Program-made: the position numbers and the translations under genes | Shown: positions 1 to 9,630 of the stretch, one piece after another | Numbering within the stretch: position 1 is the stretch's first letter | Layout: each line of letters opens with the position of its first letter | Assembly: GCF_010367455.1 (NCBI RefSeq) | Contig: NZ_WRPR01000028.1 | Coordinates: 1 to 64,000 of the forward strand | Length of the DNA: 64,000 bases | Origin: Candidatus Laterigemmans baculatus | GTDB taxonomy: Bacteria; Planctomycetota; Planctomycetia; Pirellulales; Pirellulaceae | Direction of reading: 5' to 3' | Notes under the pieces: model-generated | Told to the model about the DNA's origin: nothing | What the model saw: the letters and a program-made list of their open reading frames with translations, nothing else | Databases searched by the model: none

Positions 1-46
1 CCGGTTGCCGGAATTTCAAATTTGGAAATTGAGATTTGGGATTTTT

Positions 47-94
47 CTCCCGGCTCCCGGCTCCCGGCTCCCGGCTCCCGGCTCCCGGCTCCCG
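47..94. repeat. Heptanucleotide tandem repeat (CTCCCGG)n
   Basis: Six perfect copies of CTCCCGG plus a partial seventh lie 2 bp beyond the stop codon of the minus-strand propeller gene. On that gene's transcript the array reads as regularly spaced GGG runs separated by four bases (AGCC), a spacing compatible with a G-quadruplex. It is probably a variable-number microsatellite. Any role in transcript ending is inference. Confidence 0.9.
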
Positions 95-96
95 TT

Positions 97-3000
97 TTAT
101 CTTTGCGGGTCGAAGATGCCTTGTGGTTCAGGGATCGCCTGCTGTCTCGATTTTTGGATCTGCGCTTCGATCGTCTCTGCGTCCAGGCGACGCTCCGCTT
201 CCGCGAGCGGGGTCTCGATGAACTTGAACAGGAAACCGTACCGCGACATCCGCACGTCGACGGTATTGTCCTCGGGTGCGATCACTGCATCGGTGCTGAT
301 GTCGTTGAAGTTGCTCTCCACTTCCATGTCATCGACGCTTGCCGCCAGGCTCCCATCGCGGGTGTCGATCGCGAGCAGGTCCATGCGTTTTACCGGCTTG
401 CCGGCGTTCGGGTACGAGCGAGCGGCTCGAGTCAGGACCAGCAGCGGACCACCGCTCGGCTGCGAGCGGGTAACGCCCCACGCTCCGTCCAGCTCGTAAC
501 TCCAACGCAGCGAGCCATCCTCGAGCGAGATCGAGTGGATCGGACCGTCGGTCTCCACATGTTGTTCGCCCCAACCGTAATCCATGTTCGCTGCGTTGTT
601 CGGATCGACCGTGCGATCGTCGCGGCGGGTGGCGGTGATCAGCAGTTGATCGCCCCACAGCAATGCGTTGATCCCCGAAAGCCGTCCGCCAGTCTCGACG
701 GTGGTGTCGGCGATCTGAAGGCCTCGATACAGATCCCAGACGAGCACGCGTCCCTGGTCGGTCATTACCGCCATGATCCGGCCATCCAGGATCCGGGCAA
801 ACGCGGGAGCTGGCTGCGGTTCCGCGGCGGGACGTGGCGTAAACTCCGGGGCATCCCCCTCGGCCGCCCCGGACCTCGCTGCCTCCGACTCTGGCTCATT
901 CGACTCCGGTTCGATCTTTGCGGTCAGGACATCGCGGCCGGTGATCGGGTCGTGGAGCCGAATGACCCGTTCGGTCGGCGGCTGGTCGGCAGCCGTCTGG
1001 CGCAAGTGGCTGGTCAGCAAATGCGGGCCAGCGGCAAGATGGATCCGGTGATTCGAGTCCCACGGTTCGCTCCGCACGAGCTGCCCATCCTCGCTGCGGA
1101 GCACCTGGACACCGTCGCGGAGGGAGACGACGGCGACATGTTCGGCGTCGGCGACGACGTGGGCGTCATCGGCGTAACCGCTCGACCGCCAAAGTTCCTC
1201 ATTCGTCAACGCGTCGATGGCAATCAGCTCGTTGCCTTGCAGCAAGAAGAACCGCTCCCCGACGATCGGGCCGAGCCGCATCACGCCAATCATCCCCGCT
1301 CCGCGCTGGCCCGTCAGATAGACATAGTTCTTGCGATTGTCACCGAGGAAGTCGGGAGCGCTGCGGCTGCGAACGGTGTCGTTGCCGGTCTGCGACCTCC
1401 AGGGACGCCGCCAGAGGACCGCATCGATCCCGTTTTGGCCGAGCGAGAAGAGGTCGATCGCGACCAATTCCTGGGGCATGAGCAAGATCATCAGCCCACC
1501 GTCGACCGTGGCTTGTTTGAGATCCTTGTCGATCTGCCCGCCGTCGAATGCGATCGCATGGTCTTTGCCTTGGGGGTCGCGAAGCACGATCGAGCCTGTC
1601 GCGTCGATCTGCGGTACCCAGCCCGCCATGGTGGCTCCGCGGCGGGAAACCACTTCGATCGGTTCGGGGCGGTTGCGGGCGAGCTGCTGGCGATTCAGTT
1701 CATCGCGGGCGGTCACCCGCACGCCCGCCGGCCACGAGTGCGGCGCGGTCAACTCGGCGATCCGCCGTTGCAACTCCCGCAGTTCGCCAGTCGCGGCACC
1801 CGCGGACTCCGCTTCCTCGCTGGCTCCCGTTTCCGGTGCGGCGTTCGGACGGCTGGCCGCCACAGCGCGGGCGGCCAGGAGGTGAGCGTCTTCGGCAAAT
1901 CCGGTGCGGACATACAGTTCCGCTAGCCGCCGGCTCCACTCGATCGTTCGCGCACGATCCGACTCGGCAGGCTCTCCGCCCCCCGGATTTGCTTGGCGGC
2001 TGGCTTCGAGAGCGGTGAGGGCGTCGAGAGCCAAGCGTTCGGCTTGGACCGGCAGCCCCTCTTCGAGAGCGGCGTCGAACAGCCCGCGTCGGATCGGATC
2101 GGTCGCCGCCGACCGGCCGAACTGGTCGAGCAGGCGGCGGCGGACGATCGGCGTGTCGTTGGTCAGCGGTTCGACATGCGCGACAATCTGCTGCTCGATC
2201 GTCGTTTGCTGGGCGGGATCGGCGAGCTCGAGAGAGACGCGCAGTTGGGCAGCGATCCAGCCGTCGAGCGAGGTTCGGGAAGCGGGACCGGTGTCGATCT
2301 GTCGCGGTGCCCGAGCCCGCATCGTCTGTTCTTCTCGCAGCACGACCGAGGACAGAGCGACCAGATGCTCGACCGCCGCGACCGGTTGCTCGGCGGCGAT
2401 CGCCCCACCGGCCTGCAGCCGCAGCAACTCGATTCGCTGGGGAGTCAATTCAATCAGTCCTTCGAGCAGCTCAGCGGCTTCCGGATTCGGCGTCTCGCCT
2501 TCGCGGATCGTGGCGAGCATCGCATCGATCAGCAGCACGCGGACTTCCTCATCCTGGGGGTCTTGGCGACGCGCCTTGAGCAGCCACTCGATCGCCTCGC
2601 TCCGCTCGCCTTGCTGAAGGAGCAACTCGCCGCGGCGGATCATGGCCCAGTGGTCGTTCTCGTTCGCCGCCAACCGGGCTTCGACGATCGGCAACAACGG
2701 TTCTTCGGCGTAGGCGACCGCCAGCGTCGTCGCATCCTGGGAAACGATGCTGTCGGCAGTTGCCAAAAGGTTGCCGACGGGGAACTCGGTTTCGCGGCGG
2801 CGGAGCACTTTGCCACTCTCCAAGTCGATTTCGAGGATCGCATTGGCGGTGGTCGGCAGCAGGTACACGCCGTCCCCGAACACGCCAGTCCCAGCGACCA
2901 CTTCTTCGATCGGCAGGCTGACGGGGGTGGACCAGGTCGCGAGCCCCGTGCTGAGGCTGTAGGCCTGGACCCGATTGGTCGAGACCAGCAGGAACTGGCC

Positions 3001-5034
3001 GTCGCGGATCCCGGCGACGTATCGGTAGTCCTTCCGCGCGATCGGCGGCCACAGCGGTTCACCCGTCAGCAGATCGAAGCCGTACAGCGAATCAGACTCG
3101 ACTGGGCTGACCAGCACGCGGCCGTCGGCGATCATCGGCGTCCCGTCGAGCCAGCGGCGGAGCAGCATCGTTTGCTCGGGAACTCCGCGGCGACGGCCGC
3201 GGATCATCTCCATCGCATCGCTCCGCTGAAACTGGGTTCCCCAGAGCAGCGTGCGGCTAGCGAGATCGAAGGCCACGATGGCACCGGCCGAGGTGGGGCA
3301 GATCAGAACCCCGTCGCTGTAGGCGGGCATCGCTCCGCCGACCCGGCGAACCGGGTCGTTCACGATGCCTCCCCCTTCGTTGGCGAGCAATTGCTGTCGC
3401 CACAACTCGCGGCCGGTCAACGGATCGAGGCTCAGGAGATAGATGTCGCCGGAGAGCTCGACCATCTGGTAGAGCGCGCCGTCGACCGGCAGCGGGGGCC
3501 CGAGGAAAAAGGCTTCGGCCAGACTGTTCTCTTCCGGCTCCTGCCCCTCCTTGCCACGCATCCAGAGAAGCTTTCCTTCGGTCGCGAGATCGAGAGCGAC
3601 GAGCGTGTTCGACCCTCCGCCGTGGGGTTCGGCCATTCGAAATCCAGGCACACCCAGCGGACCGATGCTCGACATCTCCAGCTCGCCGAGGTCCGAGAGC
3701 AGAAAGACGCGGCTGCCATCGCTACTGATCCGGCCATACGGCAGATCGTTCCAGACCCGCTGGACCAGCAGGTCGCGGGCGGCGCTGTCGTTGCCCATCT
3801 GGTCGACTTCGATCTCGTCCGCCTCGAGGCTGTCGGCGGCACTGAACCAGGGGTACTCCCAAATCCGTTTGCCGGTCGCGAAATCGACGGCCACCATCCG
3901 CTCGGTGGTTCGCATCAGCAGCTGACCGTCGACGACGATCGGCTGCCAGCTCGGCGCCGGTACGTCGCTGCTGTGAGCGGCTGCCTCGATGAATTCATCG
4001 AGCGTTCGTTGCTGCCGTTGGCTGCTAGTCGTCGGAAGGAGCCAGCGGATGCTGCTCAGCGGCAAATGTCCGCCGCCGGCACCGCGACGAGCCGGCCCTC
4101 CGGAAGCGATCCTCGTCTGCTCGGCAGTGGCGGCCCGTCGATGGCTGAGGCTGCCGAACATCTGCTGAAACCAGGCTGCGTCGGGGCCACCCCGAGGGAC
4201 ATCGACTCCGCGGCCCCCGACGTTCACCGCGGTGCTGCCGAGCCCGGGACCATCGGCCGCCGGTTCGAGGCCGGCGAGATACTCGGCTTCGGCCAGAGCA
4301 ACCTGCGGTGCGTTGCCAAGGCTGGCGGTGGCCCGGGGCTGCGCCGTCAGACGCCGCAGGATGGCGACCGCCGCCACCGGTCGCCCCTCGGTCAGCTCCA
4401 AGTAACCGAGCAGCAGTGTCGCTTCGTAGCCAGCGGTGGTGTGGAAATAGCGCCGCGAGACCTCCCGCAGGCCCGCTCGATCCCGTGCCCCGCCGGCTTC
4501 GTCCACTAACCGCCGCGCCTGAGGGCCGTACCGCGCCTCGTAGATGTCGAGTCCTTCGGGAGGAAGTTGCCCGAGCATCGCTTCGGCTTTTCGAAGCAGG
4601 CTTTGCCGCGTTCGTGGATTGCCCTGATCGGCGTCGAGGAAAAAATCCTGCCCCGTTAGGTCGGCGTCATCTCCGTCGACCGGTTCGCGGGCGAGCAGAT
4701 CTCCGAGGGCCACGACCGCATCGCTGTACCGCTGCGTCGCGACCGCCCGCTCGGCTCTGGAGAGCGTTTGGGCGATCGAACGCGGCGGCTCGATGAACCG
4801 TCCGGGAGGCGTGCCGACGCTCATCCCAAAATTCTGAGCCGCCGCTTGGCCGACAAACGCTTCGGGGACGAGGGCTGCTCCCACCAGGAGGCTCAGCGCG
4901 ACCGCGCCCCCCGCGACGGAACCCGCTGCAACGGAGCCCGCTGCAACCGGGAGCTGCAGCGCTAGCAACATCTGGACGCAGCCGAGAAGCGACGAACGGG
5001 GCGACCAACAAATGGTCGGGCGGGTTTTACACAT
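97..5034 (-). CDS. Secreted TPR / PQQ-like beta-propeller repeat protein
   Basis: The 1645-residue product begins with a long hydrophobic, Ala/Gly/Val-rich segment (about residues 20-66) ending near AQAAAQ, which looks like a signal peptide. A short helical TPR-like stretch follows (about 85-260). Then come PQQ/quinoprotein-like blades with repeated 'G.LLMRT...VAVD..TGK.IWEY', 'LDPLTGRELW' and 'FDLLTGEPLW' strands (about 360-780). A central TPR block contains 'AMIRRGELLLQQGERSEAIEWL' split across helices (about 790-1110). A second set of blades ('IDALTNEELWRSSG', 'WDLYRGLQI', 'ISLEDGSLRW') runs to the C-terminus. Such propellers in planctomycetes are usually structural or binding modules, and I see no dehydrogenase active site. 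The gene is divergent from the respiratory cluster. The ATG used has no clear ribosome binding site; an internal ATG at residue 22 is an alternative start. Function is unknown. Confidence 0.85.
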   Translation of the reverse strand: MCKTRPTICWSPRSSLLGCVQMLLALQLPVAAGSVAAGSVAGGAVALSLLVGAALVPEAFVGQAAAQNFGMSVGTPPGRFIEPPRSIAQTLSRAERAVATQRYSDAVVALGDLLAREPVDGDDADLTGQDFFLDADQGNPRTRQSLLRKAEAMLGQLPPEGLDIYEARYGPQARRLVDEAGGARDRAGLREVSRRYFHTTAGYEATLLLGYLELTEGRPVAAVAILRRLTAQPRATASLGNAPQVALAEAEYLAGLEPAADGPGLGSTAVNVGGRGVDVPRGGPDAAWFQQMFGSLSHRRAATAEQTRIASGGPARRGAGGGHLPLSSIRWLLPTTSSQRQQRTLDEFIEAAAHSSDVPAPSWQPIVVDGQLLMRTTERMVAVDFATGKRIWEYPWFSAADSLEADEIEVDQMGNDSAARDLLVQRVWNDLPYGRISSDGSRVFLLSDLGELEMSSIGPLGVPGFRMAEPHGGGSNTLVALDLATEGKLLWMRGKEGQEPEENSLAEAFFLGPPLPVDGALYQMVELSGDIYLLSLDPLTGRELWRQQLLANEGGGIVNDPVRRVGGAMPAYSDGVLICPTSAGAIVAFDLASRTLLWGTQFQRSDAMEMIRGRRRGVPEQTMLLRRWLDGTPMIADGRVLVSPVESDSLYGFDLLTGEPLWPPIARKDYRYVAGIRDGQFLLVSTNRVQAYSLSTGLATWSTPVSLPIEEVVAGTGVFGDGVYLLPTTANAILEIDLESGKVLRRRETEFPVGNLLATADSIVSQDATTLAVAYAEEPLLPIVEARLAANENDHWAMIRRGELLLQQGERSEAIEWLLKARRQDPQDEEVRVLLIDAMLATIREGETPNPEAAELLEGLIELTPQRIELLRLQAGGAIAAEQPVAAVEHLVALSSVVLREEQTMRARAPRQIDTGPASRTSLDGWIAAQLRVSLELADPAQQTTIEQQIVAHVEPLTNDTPIVRRRLLDQFGRSAATDPIRRGLFDAALEEGLPVQAERLALDALTALEASRQANPGGGEPAESDRARTIEWSRRLAELYVRTGFAEDAHLLAARAVAASRPNAAPETGASEEAESAGAATGELRELQRRIAELTAPHSWPAGVRVTARDELNRQQLARNRPEPIEVVSRRGATMAGWVPQIDATGSIVLRDPQGKDHAIAFDGGQIDKDLKQATVDGGLMILLMPQELVAIDLFSLGQNGIDAVLWRRPWRSQTGNDTVRSRSAPDFLGDNRKNYVYLTGQRGAGMIGVMRLGPIVGERFFLLQGNELIAIDALTNEELWRSSGYADDAHVVADAEHVAVVSLRDGVQVLRSEDGQLVRSEPWDSNHRIHLAAGPHLLTSHLRQTAADQPPTERVIRLHDPITGRDVLTAKIEPESNEPESEAARSGAAEGDAPEFTPRPAAEPQPAPAFARILDGRIMAVMTDQGRVLVWDLYRGLQIADTTVETGGRLSGINALLWGDQLLITATRRDDRTVDPNNAANMDYGWGEQHVETDGPIHSISLEDGSLRWSYELDGAWGVTRSQPSGGPLLVLTRAARSYPNAGKPVKRMDLLAIDTRDGSLAASVDDMEVESNFNDISTDAVIAPEDNTVDVRMSRYGFLFKFIETPLAEAERRLDAETIEAQIQKSRQQAIPEPQGIFDPQR

Positions 5035-5555
5035 AAGGCAGACAGTATCCTGAGCCGCAATCCGAGCGGGAGCCGGTGCCCGAGGTGAAGGAGCACCAGA
5101 GGATGCGAAGAAGCTTCATGCTAACGATTGTAGAGGCTGTGCGCGGGAGCAAACAATCGCCGACCGCCGATCGGCCGAGTCGCCCCGGGGAAATGGATCG
5201 GGACTCGCCGGTCGCGAGCGGCGGGGCGAGCCGACGAAAAATTCTCCGAGCACGACACTTTGGCACGGCACCTTGGCTTTCCATGTCGCGACTTGCGTTC
5301 CGGCTGTCGAGTGCTTGCCATTGTCCGAGTGAATCGGCAGGCCCCGCGTCTTGGTGGCGACGTTCCGGCCGCTTGGGGAGTTGTGACGGCAAGCACCTCG
5401 GGGCGGGGTTGCGGTCGATTGTCGCGACCCGCGGCATGCCCTTGCGATGATCACGGGGTGAGGGCGATACTGCCCGAACGGCGAACGTTCATCACTCCTG
5501 GTCGTGCTTCCCACAGCGGATGCAGAGTCCTAACCGCTCGATCCCCACAGTCGCA
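5035..5555. other. Divergent intergenic region, no gene recognised
   Basis: About 520 bp separate the minus-strand propeller gene from actA on the plus strand, so promoters for both should lie here. Short frames on both strands overlap one another and have no recognisable protein signature. Two copies of the 8-bp palindrome GTCGCGAC occur at 5285-5292 and 5421-5428, but at this base composition they may be chance. I cannot point to a convincing -35/-10 pair. Confidence 0.6.
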
Positions 5556-6245
5556 ATGGATCGCTTTCTCTTTCCACGTTGGGTCAACCGTTTCCTGGTG
5601 CTGCTCGGCGGCTTCGTTGTCGCTGGGGCAGTCTATGCCGGAGCTCTAGGCGGTTTTTTGACCGATCCTCAGACGCTGAATGTCGGCTACCAGCCGGAGC
5701 AGCCCGTGCCGTTCAGTCACGCGATTCACGCCGGCGAGCTCCGGATGGATTGTCGGTACTGTCACAACACGGTGTTCGATGCGGCTCATGCGGCGGTTCC
5801 GCCGACGGCCACGTGCGTGAATTGTCACAGCCCCTACGGCGAGGACAACCAAGCGGCGCTGGCGGCGGTGCGGCCGGACAGTGTCGATCTGCGGCCGATC
5901 CACGAGAGTTGGGAGTCGGGGCGGAGCGTGGCATGGAAGCGGGTGCATAACCTCCCCGAGTTCGTCTATTTCAACCATGCCGCGCACGTCAACTCGGGTG
6001 TCAGTTGTGTGAGCTGTCACGGCCGCGTCGACAAGATGGAAGTCGTGCATCAGGACAAGGAGCTCTCGATGGCGTGGTGCCTCGATTGCCACCGCAATCC
6101 TGCCCCGCACATTCGGCCGGTTGAGTTTGTTACCAAGCTAGATTGGCAGCCCGAGGAGGGTGTTGACCCGGTTGAGTTGGGTGAGCAGCTAGTCGAAGAA
6201 AAAGATATCACTCCGCTAACCCACTGTGCCGTTTGTCACCGATGA
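5556..6245 (+). CDS. actA: ActA, pentahaem cytochrome c subunit of alternative complex III
   Basis: The 229-residue product has one N-terminal membrane helix or uncleaved signal (about residues 9-31) followed by a periplasmic domain with five CXXCH haem c sites: CRYCH (66), CVNCH (87), CVSCH (151), CLDCH (175) and CAVCH (224). Five haems match the ActA subunit of alternative complex III (quinol:cytochrome c / oxidase oxidoreductase). The start chosen is the ATG that gives MDRFLFPRW, a basic stretch just before the helix; a frame extension to an ATG at 5520 is possible. The gene opens the cluster and its stop overlaps the actB start (ATGA), so the two are probably translationally coupled. It passes electrons from ActB toward the mono-haem cytochrome. 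Confidence 0.93.
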   Translation: MDRFLFPRWVNRFLVLLGGFVVAGAVYAGALGGFLTDPQTLNVGYQPEQPVPFSHAIHAGELRMDCRYCHNTVFDAAHAAVPPTATCVNCHSPYGEDNQAALAAVRPDSVDLRPIHESWESGRSVAWKRVHNLPEFVYFNHAAHVNSGVSCVSCHGRVDKMEVVHQDKELSMAWCLDCHRNPAPHIRPVEFVTKLDWQPEEGVDPVELGEQLVEEKDITPLTHCAVCHR

Positions 6246-9200
6246 CACACATGAAAACTCAGTCGCAGCGGCGTTACTGGCGCAGTCTCGACGAGCTGCG
6301 GCAGACGCCCGAGTTCGAGCAGTTTCTGCACCGCGAGTTTCCGGTTGCCGCTTCGGAATATCCCGAGGGGGTCTCCCGTCGCCGTTGGTTGCAGTTGATG
6401 GGTGCTTCTTTGGCGATGGCCGGCACGATTGGGTGTCGCTATCCCGAAGAAACGATCGCCCCGTTCGTGATTCGGCCCGAGGGGCGGGTTCCGGGTGAGC
6501 CCTACTTGCGGGCGACGAACTTCGAGTTGGCCGATCGCGTTCATCACTTGCTTGTCTCTTGCGTGGACGGCCGTCCGTTGAAGATCGAGGGGAATCCCGA
6601 TCATCCAGCGTCGGGCGGCGGTACCGATCTGTTTGCTCAGGCCTCGATTTTGGGGCTTTATGACCCGGATCGGGCGAGCGAGGTCGTGCGGCGGGTTGGC
6701 GGAAAGCGGGAGGCTAGCGAGTGGGGTGCCTTCGAGGCGTACGCGCGGCCGCTCGTTGCCGGTCAGTCGGCTGGCCGGGTGGCGGTGTTGATGCCGCCGA
6801 CGCAGTCTCCTTCGTTGGTGCGGATGGTCGCCGAGTTGCGGCGGGCGGTTCCCGATCTCAGTCTCTGTGTTTACGACTCGGTTCGCGGCGGCGCGGATCG
6901 CCAAGCGATGCAGGCTGCTTTCGGTCAGCCGGTGCGGCCATTGTTGGAGCTCGACAAGACGCGAGTGATTTTTGCCCTCGAGTCCGATCTGGTTGGCCAG
7001 CACCCGGGCTTTGTGCGGAATGCTCGCCGGTTCTCGGCTGGGCGAAACACTGACGGCGAGGAGATGAATCGGCTCTATGTGGCCGAGGCTGGCTTCTCGG
7101 CGACCGGAATGTCGGCCGACGCCCGGTTGGCGCTGCGGCCCTCGCAAATGCCGGCTTTCCTGGCCGCTCTCGAGGAGCGGGTTGAGGGTATCGCGGGTGG
7201 TGCGGCGGAGGCGGTCGTCGAGAACGAGTTGCCGTTCGATGAGCTCGATCCGCAGGAGAAGCTCGAGCGATTCCTCGATGTGCTTGCCCGGGATTTGGTC
7301 GGTGCTCGCGGCGAGTCGCTGGTGGTCGTGGGTGAGCACCTCGGGCCCGAAGCGGTCGCGGCTGGCGTCCGCTTGAACAGCAAGCTGGAGAACATCGGTC
7401 GGACGCTGTTGTTTCTCGAGTCGGCCGATGCCGGCTTGGGTGAGACGGTGGATCTCACAGAGTTGGTCGCGGGTATTCAGAGCGGCGAGGTCGGCACGCT
7501 GTTGGTGCTCGGCGGCAACCCGGTATTCACGGCGCCGGCTGACGTGCCTTTGGCGGAAGCGATCGCGCGGGTCGAGAACTCGATCTATCTCGGTGAGTAT
7601 GACGACGAGACCGGCTTCCTTTGCCAGTGGTCGCTGCCGGCGGCTCACCCGCTCGAGAGTTGGGGGGACTGTTTTGGCGACGAGGGGCACTACGGGGTTT
7701 GTCAGCCCCATATTCTGCCGCTGCTCAACGGTCGCACGGCGCTGGAGGTCATTGCTGGGATGCTCGGAGCGGATGAGCGGACCGGAGAGGCCATTGTTCG
7801 GCGGACCGCCGATCAGGTCGCTGGCGGTTCGTTGAGCGACCGCGAGTGGCGTCAGTTGTTGCACGACGGTTACCGCGAGGGGCTGGGTGTGTCGCCCGTC
7901 GAGGTGACGTTCAGCGGCGGCGATGAGCCGATTGCCGAGCCGACGCCCGTGGCGACCGATGCGATCGACATCGACAGTCTGGAACTGGTTTTCGTCCCCG
8001 CCGACGGCGTTTACGACGGCCGGTTTGCCAATAACGGCTGGCTGCAGGAAATGCCTCAGCGAGTCACCAAGCTGACTTGGGACAACGCGGCGATCATGAG
8101 CCCGCGCACTGCCCGGGAGTTGGGTGTTCACCATGGTGTGATGGCGGCTTTTGGGGACGACGCGCTTGAGCTGCCGGTGTATGAGATTCCCGGTGTCGCT
8201 CCCGGTGTGGTGGTGGTGCCCTACGGGTACGGCCGGACCCGCGCCGGTGTGATCGGCGGGTTTCGGGAGCTGGATATCGAGCCGGTCGGTTTTGATGTTC
8301 AGCCGCTTCGCACGACCGAGACGATGCAGATCGCGACCGGAGTTCGGGGTCGTCCGCGGCGGCACGAATATGTGTTGGCGACGACGCAGGATCACTGGGC
8401 AATCGACCCGCTCGGCCGCGAGGAGGCGGAGGACCGCAGTTACCAGCTCGTTCGCGAGGGGACCAAGGACCTGTACCGGCTGGTCGAGGACTTTGCTCAG
8501 TACCTCGGTGTGCACAAGCCCGAAGGGGTCGGTTCGCTCTGGAAGGAGCCGATCGACACGATCGAGGAGGAGCGTCCCGAGTTGCCGCAGTGGGGGATGT
8601 CGATCGATCTGACGAAGTGCCTCGGCTGCAATGCCTGTGTGATCGCCTGTCAGTCGGAGAATAACGTTCCGATCGTCGGCAAGGAGCAGGTGGCGATGGG
8701 CCGCGAGATGCACTGGCTTCGCATCGACCGCTACTTCCAGGGCGACGAGGACCACGCCGATGTGGTTCAGCAGCCGATGCTCTGCCAGCACTGTGAGACA
8801 GCGCCGTGCGAATCGGTTTGTCCGGTCGCCGCGACGATGCACACCGACGACGGCATCAATGCGATGGCCTATAACCGCTGCATCGGCACGCGGTACTGTG
8901 CCAACAACTGCCCCTATAAGGTTCGCCGGTTCAACTACTTCAACTGGAATGAAGACGTTGGTGTTGGGTACGGGATCGATGCCTTCCCGAGCAACATCGA
9001 GAAGGCCAATCGCAAGTTGAAGCAGTTGGTCCTGAACCCCGAGGTCACGGTTCGCGGCCGCGGTGTGATGGAGAAGTGCACCTTCTGTATCCAACGCGTC
9101 GAAGCGGGCAAGATCGAAGCGATCAAGGATGGTCGTCGCGGGATTCGAGACGGCGACGTCCAGACCGCCTGCCAGCAGGCTTGCCCGAGTGGTGCGATCC

Positions 9201-9517
9201 AGTTTGGGAACATCGCCGACGAGAATTCGGCAGTCTCCAAGCAGCACCACAATCCTCGGGCCTATGCGATGCTCGACCAGTTGAACACCAAGCCTCGCAA
9301 CCTATATCTGGCTCGGATCCGCAATACCCCGCCGCGGCTGATGACTTCCACGCAGTTGCTGGACCTGAAGCGGTTGCCGGAAATCGCCGCTCACCACCAT
9401 GCCGGCCATGGCGATGGTGGCCACGGAGAGGAAGGGCACGGCGAAGGTCATGGGGAAGGCGGGCACGGCGAGGAATCGCATGACGCGTCCGCTCCGGCGC
9501 ATGAAGAACACTCCTGA
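6242..9517 (+). CDS. actB: ActB, molybdopterin-like / iron-sulfur subunit of alternative complex III
   Basis: About 1091 residues starting at the ATG that overlaps the actA stop. A twin-arginine motif (SRRRWLQLMGASLAMAG, about residues 44-60) is followed by Cys in IGCRYPEE, typical of ActB. The large N-terminal part (about 70-740) resembles molybdopterin oxidoreductases; in characterised ACIII this part carries no molybdenum cofactor. The C-terminal part is a ferredoxin-like domain with four cluster-binding groups: CLGCNACVIAC (from about 793), CQHCETAPCESVCP (848), CIGTRYCANNCP (880) and CTFC with CQQACP (946, 977). This fits the three [4Fe-4S] and one [3Fe-4S] clusters known for the family. 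The last 40 residues are a His/Gly/Glu-rich tail (GHGEGHGEGGHGEE). The protein is exported by Tat and sits on the periplasmic side with ActA. Confidence 0.95.
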   Translation: MTHMKTQSQRRYWRSLDELRQTPEFEQFLHREFPVAASEYPEGVSRRRWLQLMGASLAMAGTIGCRYPEETIAPFVIRPEGRVPGEPYLRATNFELADRVHHLLVSCVDGRPLKIEGNPDHPASGGGTDLFAQASILGLYDPDRASEVVRRVGGKREASEWGAFEAYARPLVAGQSAGRVAVLMPPTQSPSLVRMVAELRRAVPDLSLCVYDSVRGGADRQAMQAAFGQPVRPLLELDKTRVIFALESDLVGQHPGFVRNARRFSAGRNTDGEEMNRLYVAEAGFSATGMSADARLALRPSQMPAFLAALEERVEGIAGGAAEAVVENELPFDELDPQEKLERFLDVLARDLVGARGESLVVVGEHLGPEAVAAGVRLNSKLENIGRTLLFLESADAGLGETVDLTELVAGIQSGEVGTLLVLGGNPVFTAPADVPLAEAIARVENSIYLGEYDDETGFLCQWSLPAAHPLESWGDCFGDEGHYGVCQPHILPLLNGRTALEVIAGMLGADERTGEAIVRRTADQVAGGSLSDREWRQLLHDGYREGLGVSPVEVTFSGGDEPIAEPTPVATDAIDIDSLELVFVPADGVYDGRFANNGWLQEMPQRVTKLTWDNAAIMSPRTARELGVHHGVMAAFGDDALELPVYEIPGVAPGVVVVPYGYGRTRAGVIGGFRELDIEPVGFDVQPLRTTETMQIATGVRGRPRRHEYVLATTQDHWAIDPLGREEAEDRSYQLVREGTKDLYRLVEDFAQYLGVHKPEGVGSLWKEPIDTIEEERPELPQWGMSIDLTKCLGCNACVIACQSENNVPIVGKEQVAMGREMHWLRIDRYFQGDEDHADVVQQPMLCQHCETAPCESVCPVAATMHTDDGINAMAYNRCIGTRYCANNCPYKVRRFNYFNWNEDVGVGYGIDAFPSNIEKANRKLKQLVLNPEVTVRGRGVMEKCTFCIQRVEAGKIEAIKDGRRGIRDGDVQTACQQACPSGAIQFGNIADENSAVSKQHHNPRAYAMLDQLNTKPRNLYLARIRNTPPRLMTSTQLLDLKRLPEIAAHHHAGHGDGGHGEEGHGEGHGEGGHGEESHDASAPAHEEHS

Positions 9518-9630
9518 GCAACGCATTTGTGAGTTGGGTGCCTGCGGTGCCCATCTTTTGAAACACATTCAAAACCAGTCGCGTCTTCGGACGCCAGCCA
9601 TTTCAGCCATTCAGTCGATTCGGTAATTCC

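Noticed and set aside
22-4509. Plus-strand frames 22-1926 and 1993-4509 opposite the propeller gene
   Set aside because: The minus-strand product shows clear propeller and TPR repeats; the plus-strand frames do not.
5285-5428. Two GTCGCGAC palindromes as paired operators
   Set aside because: An 8-bp GC-rich palindrome is expected by chance at this composition and the 136-bp spacing gives no support.
5027-5649. Short overlapping frames on both strands in the gap before actA
   Set aside because: They overlap one another and the flanking genes, lack signatures, and change frame without any shared similarity.
6236-9250. 1004-residue minus-strand frame opposite actB
   Set aside because: actB has a Tat signal and all expected Fe-S motifs; the antisense product has no recognisable features.
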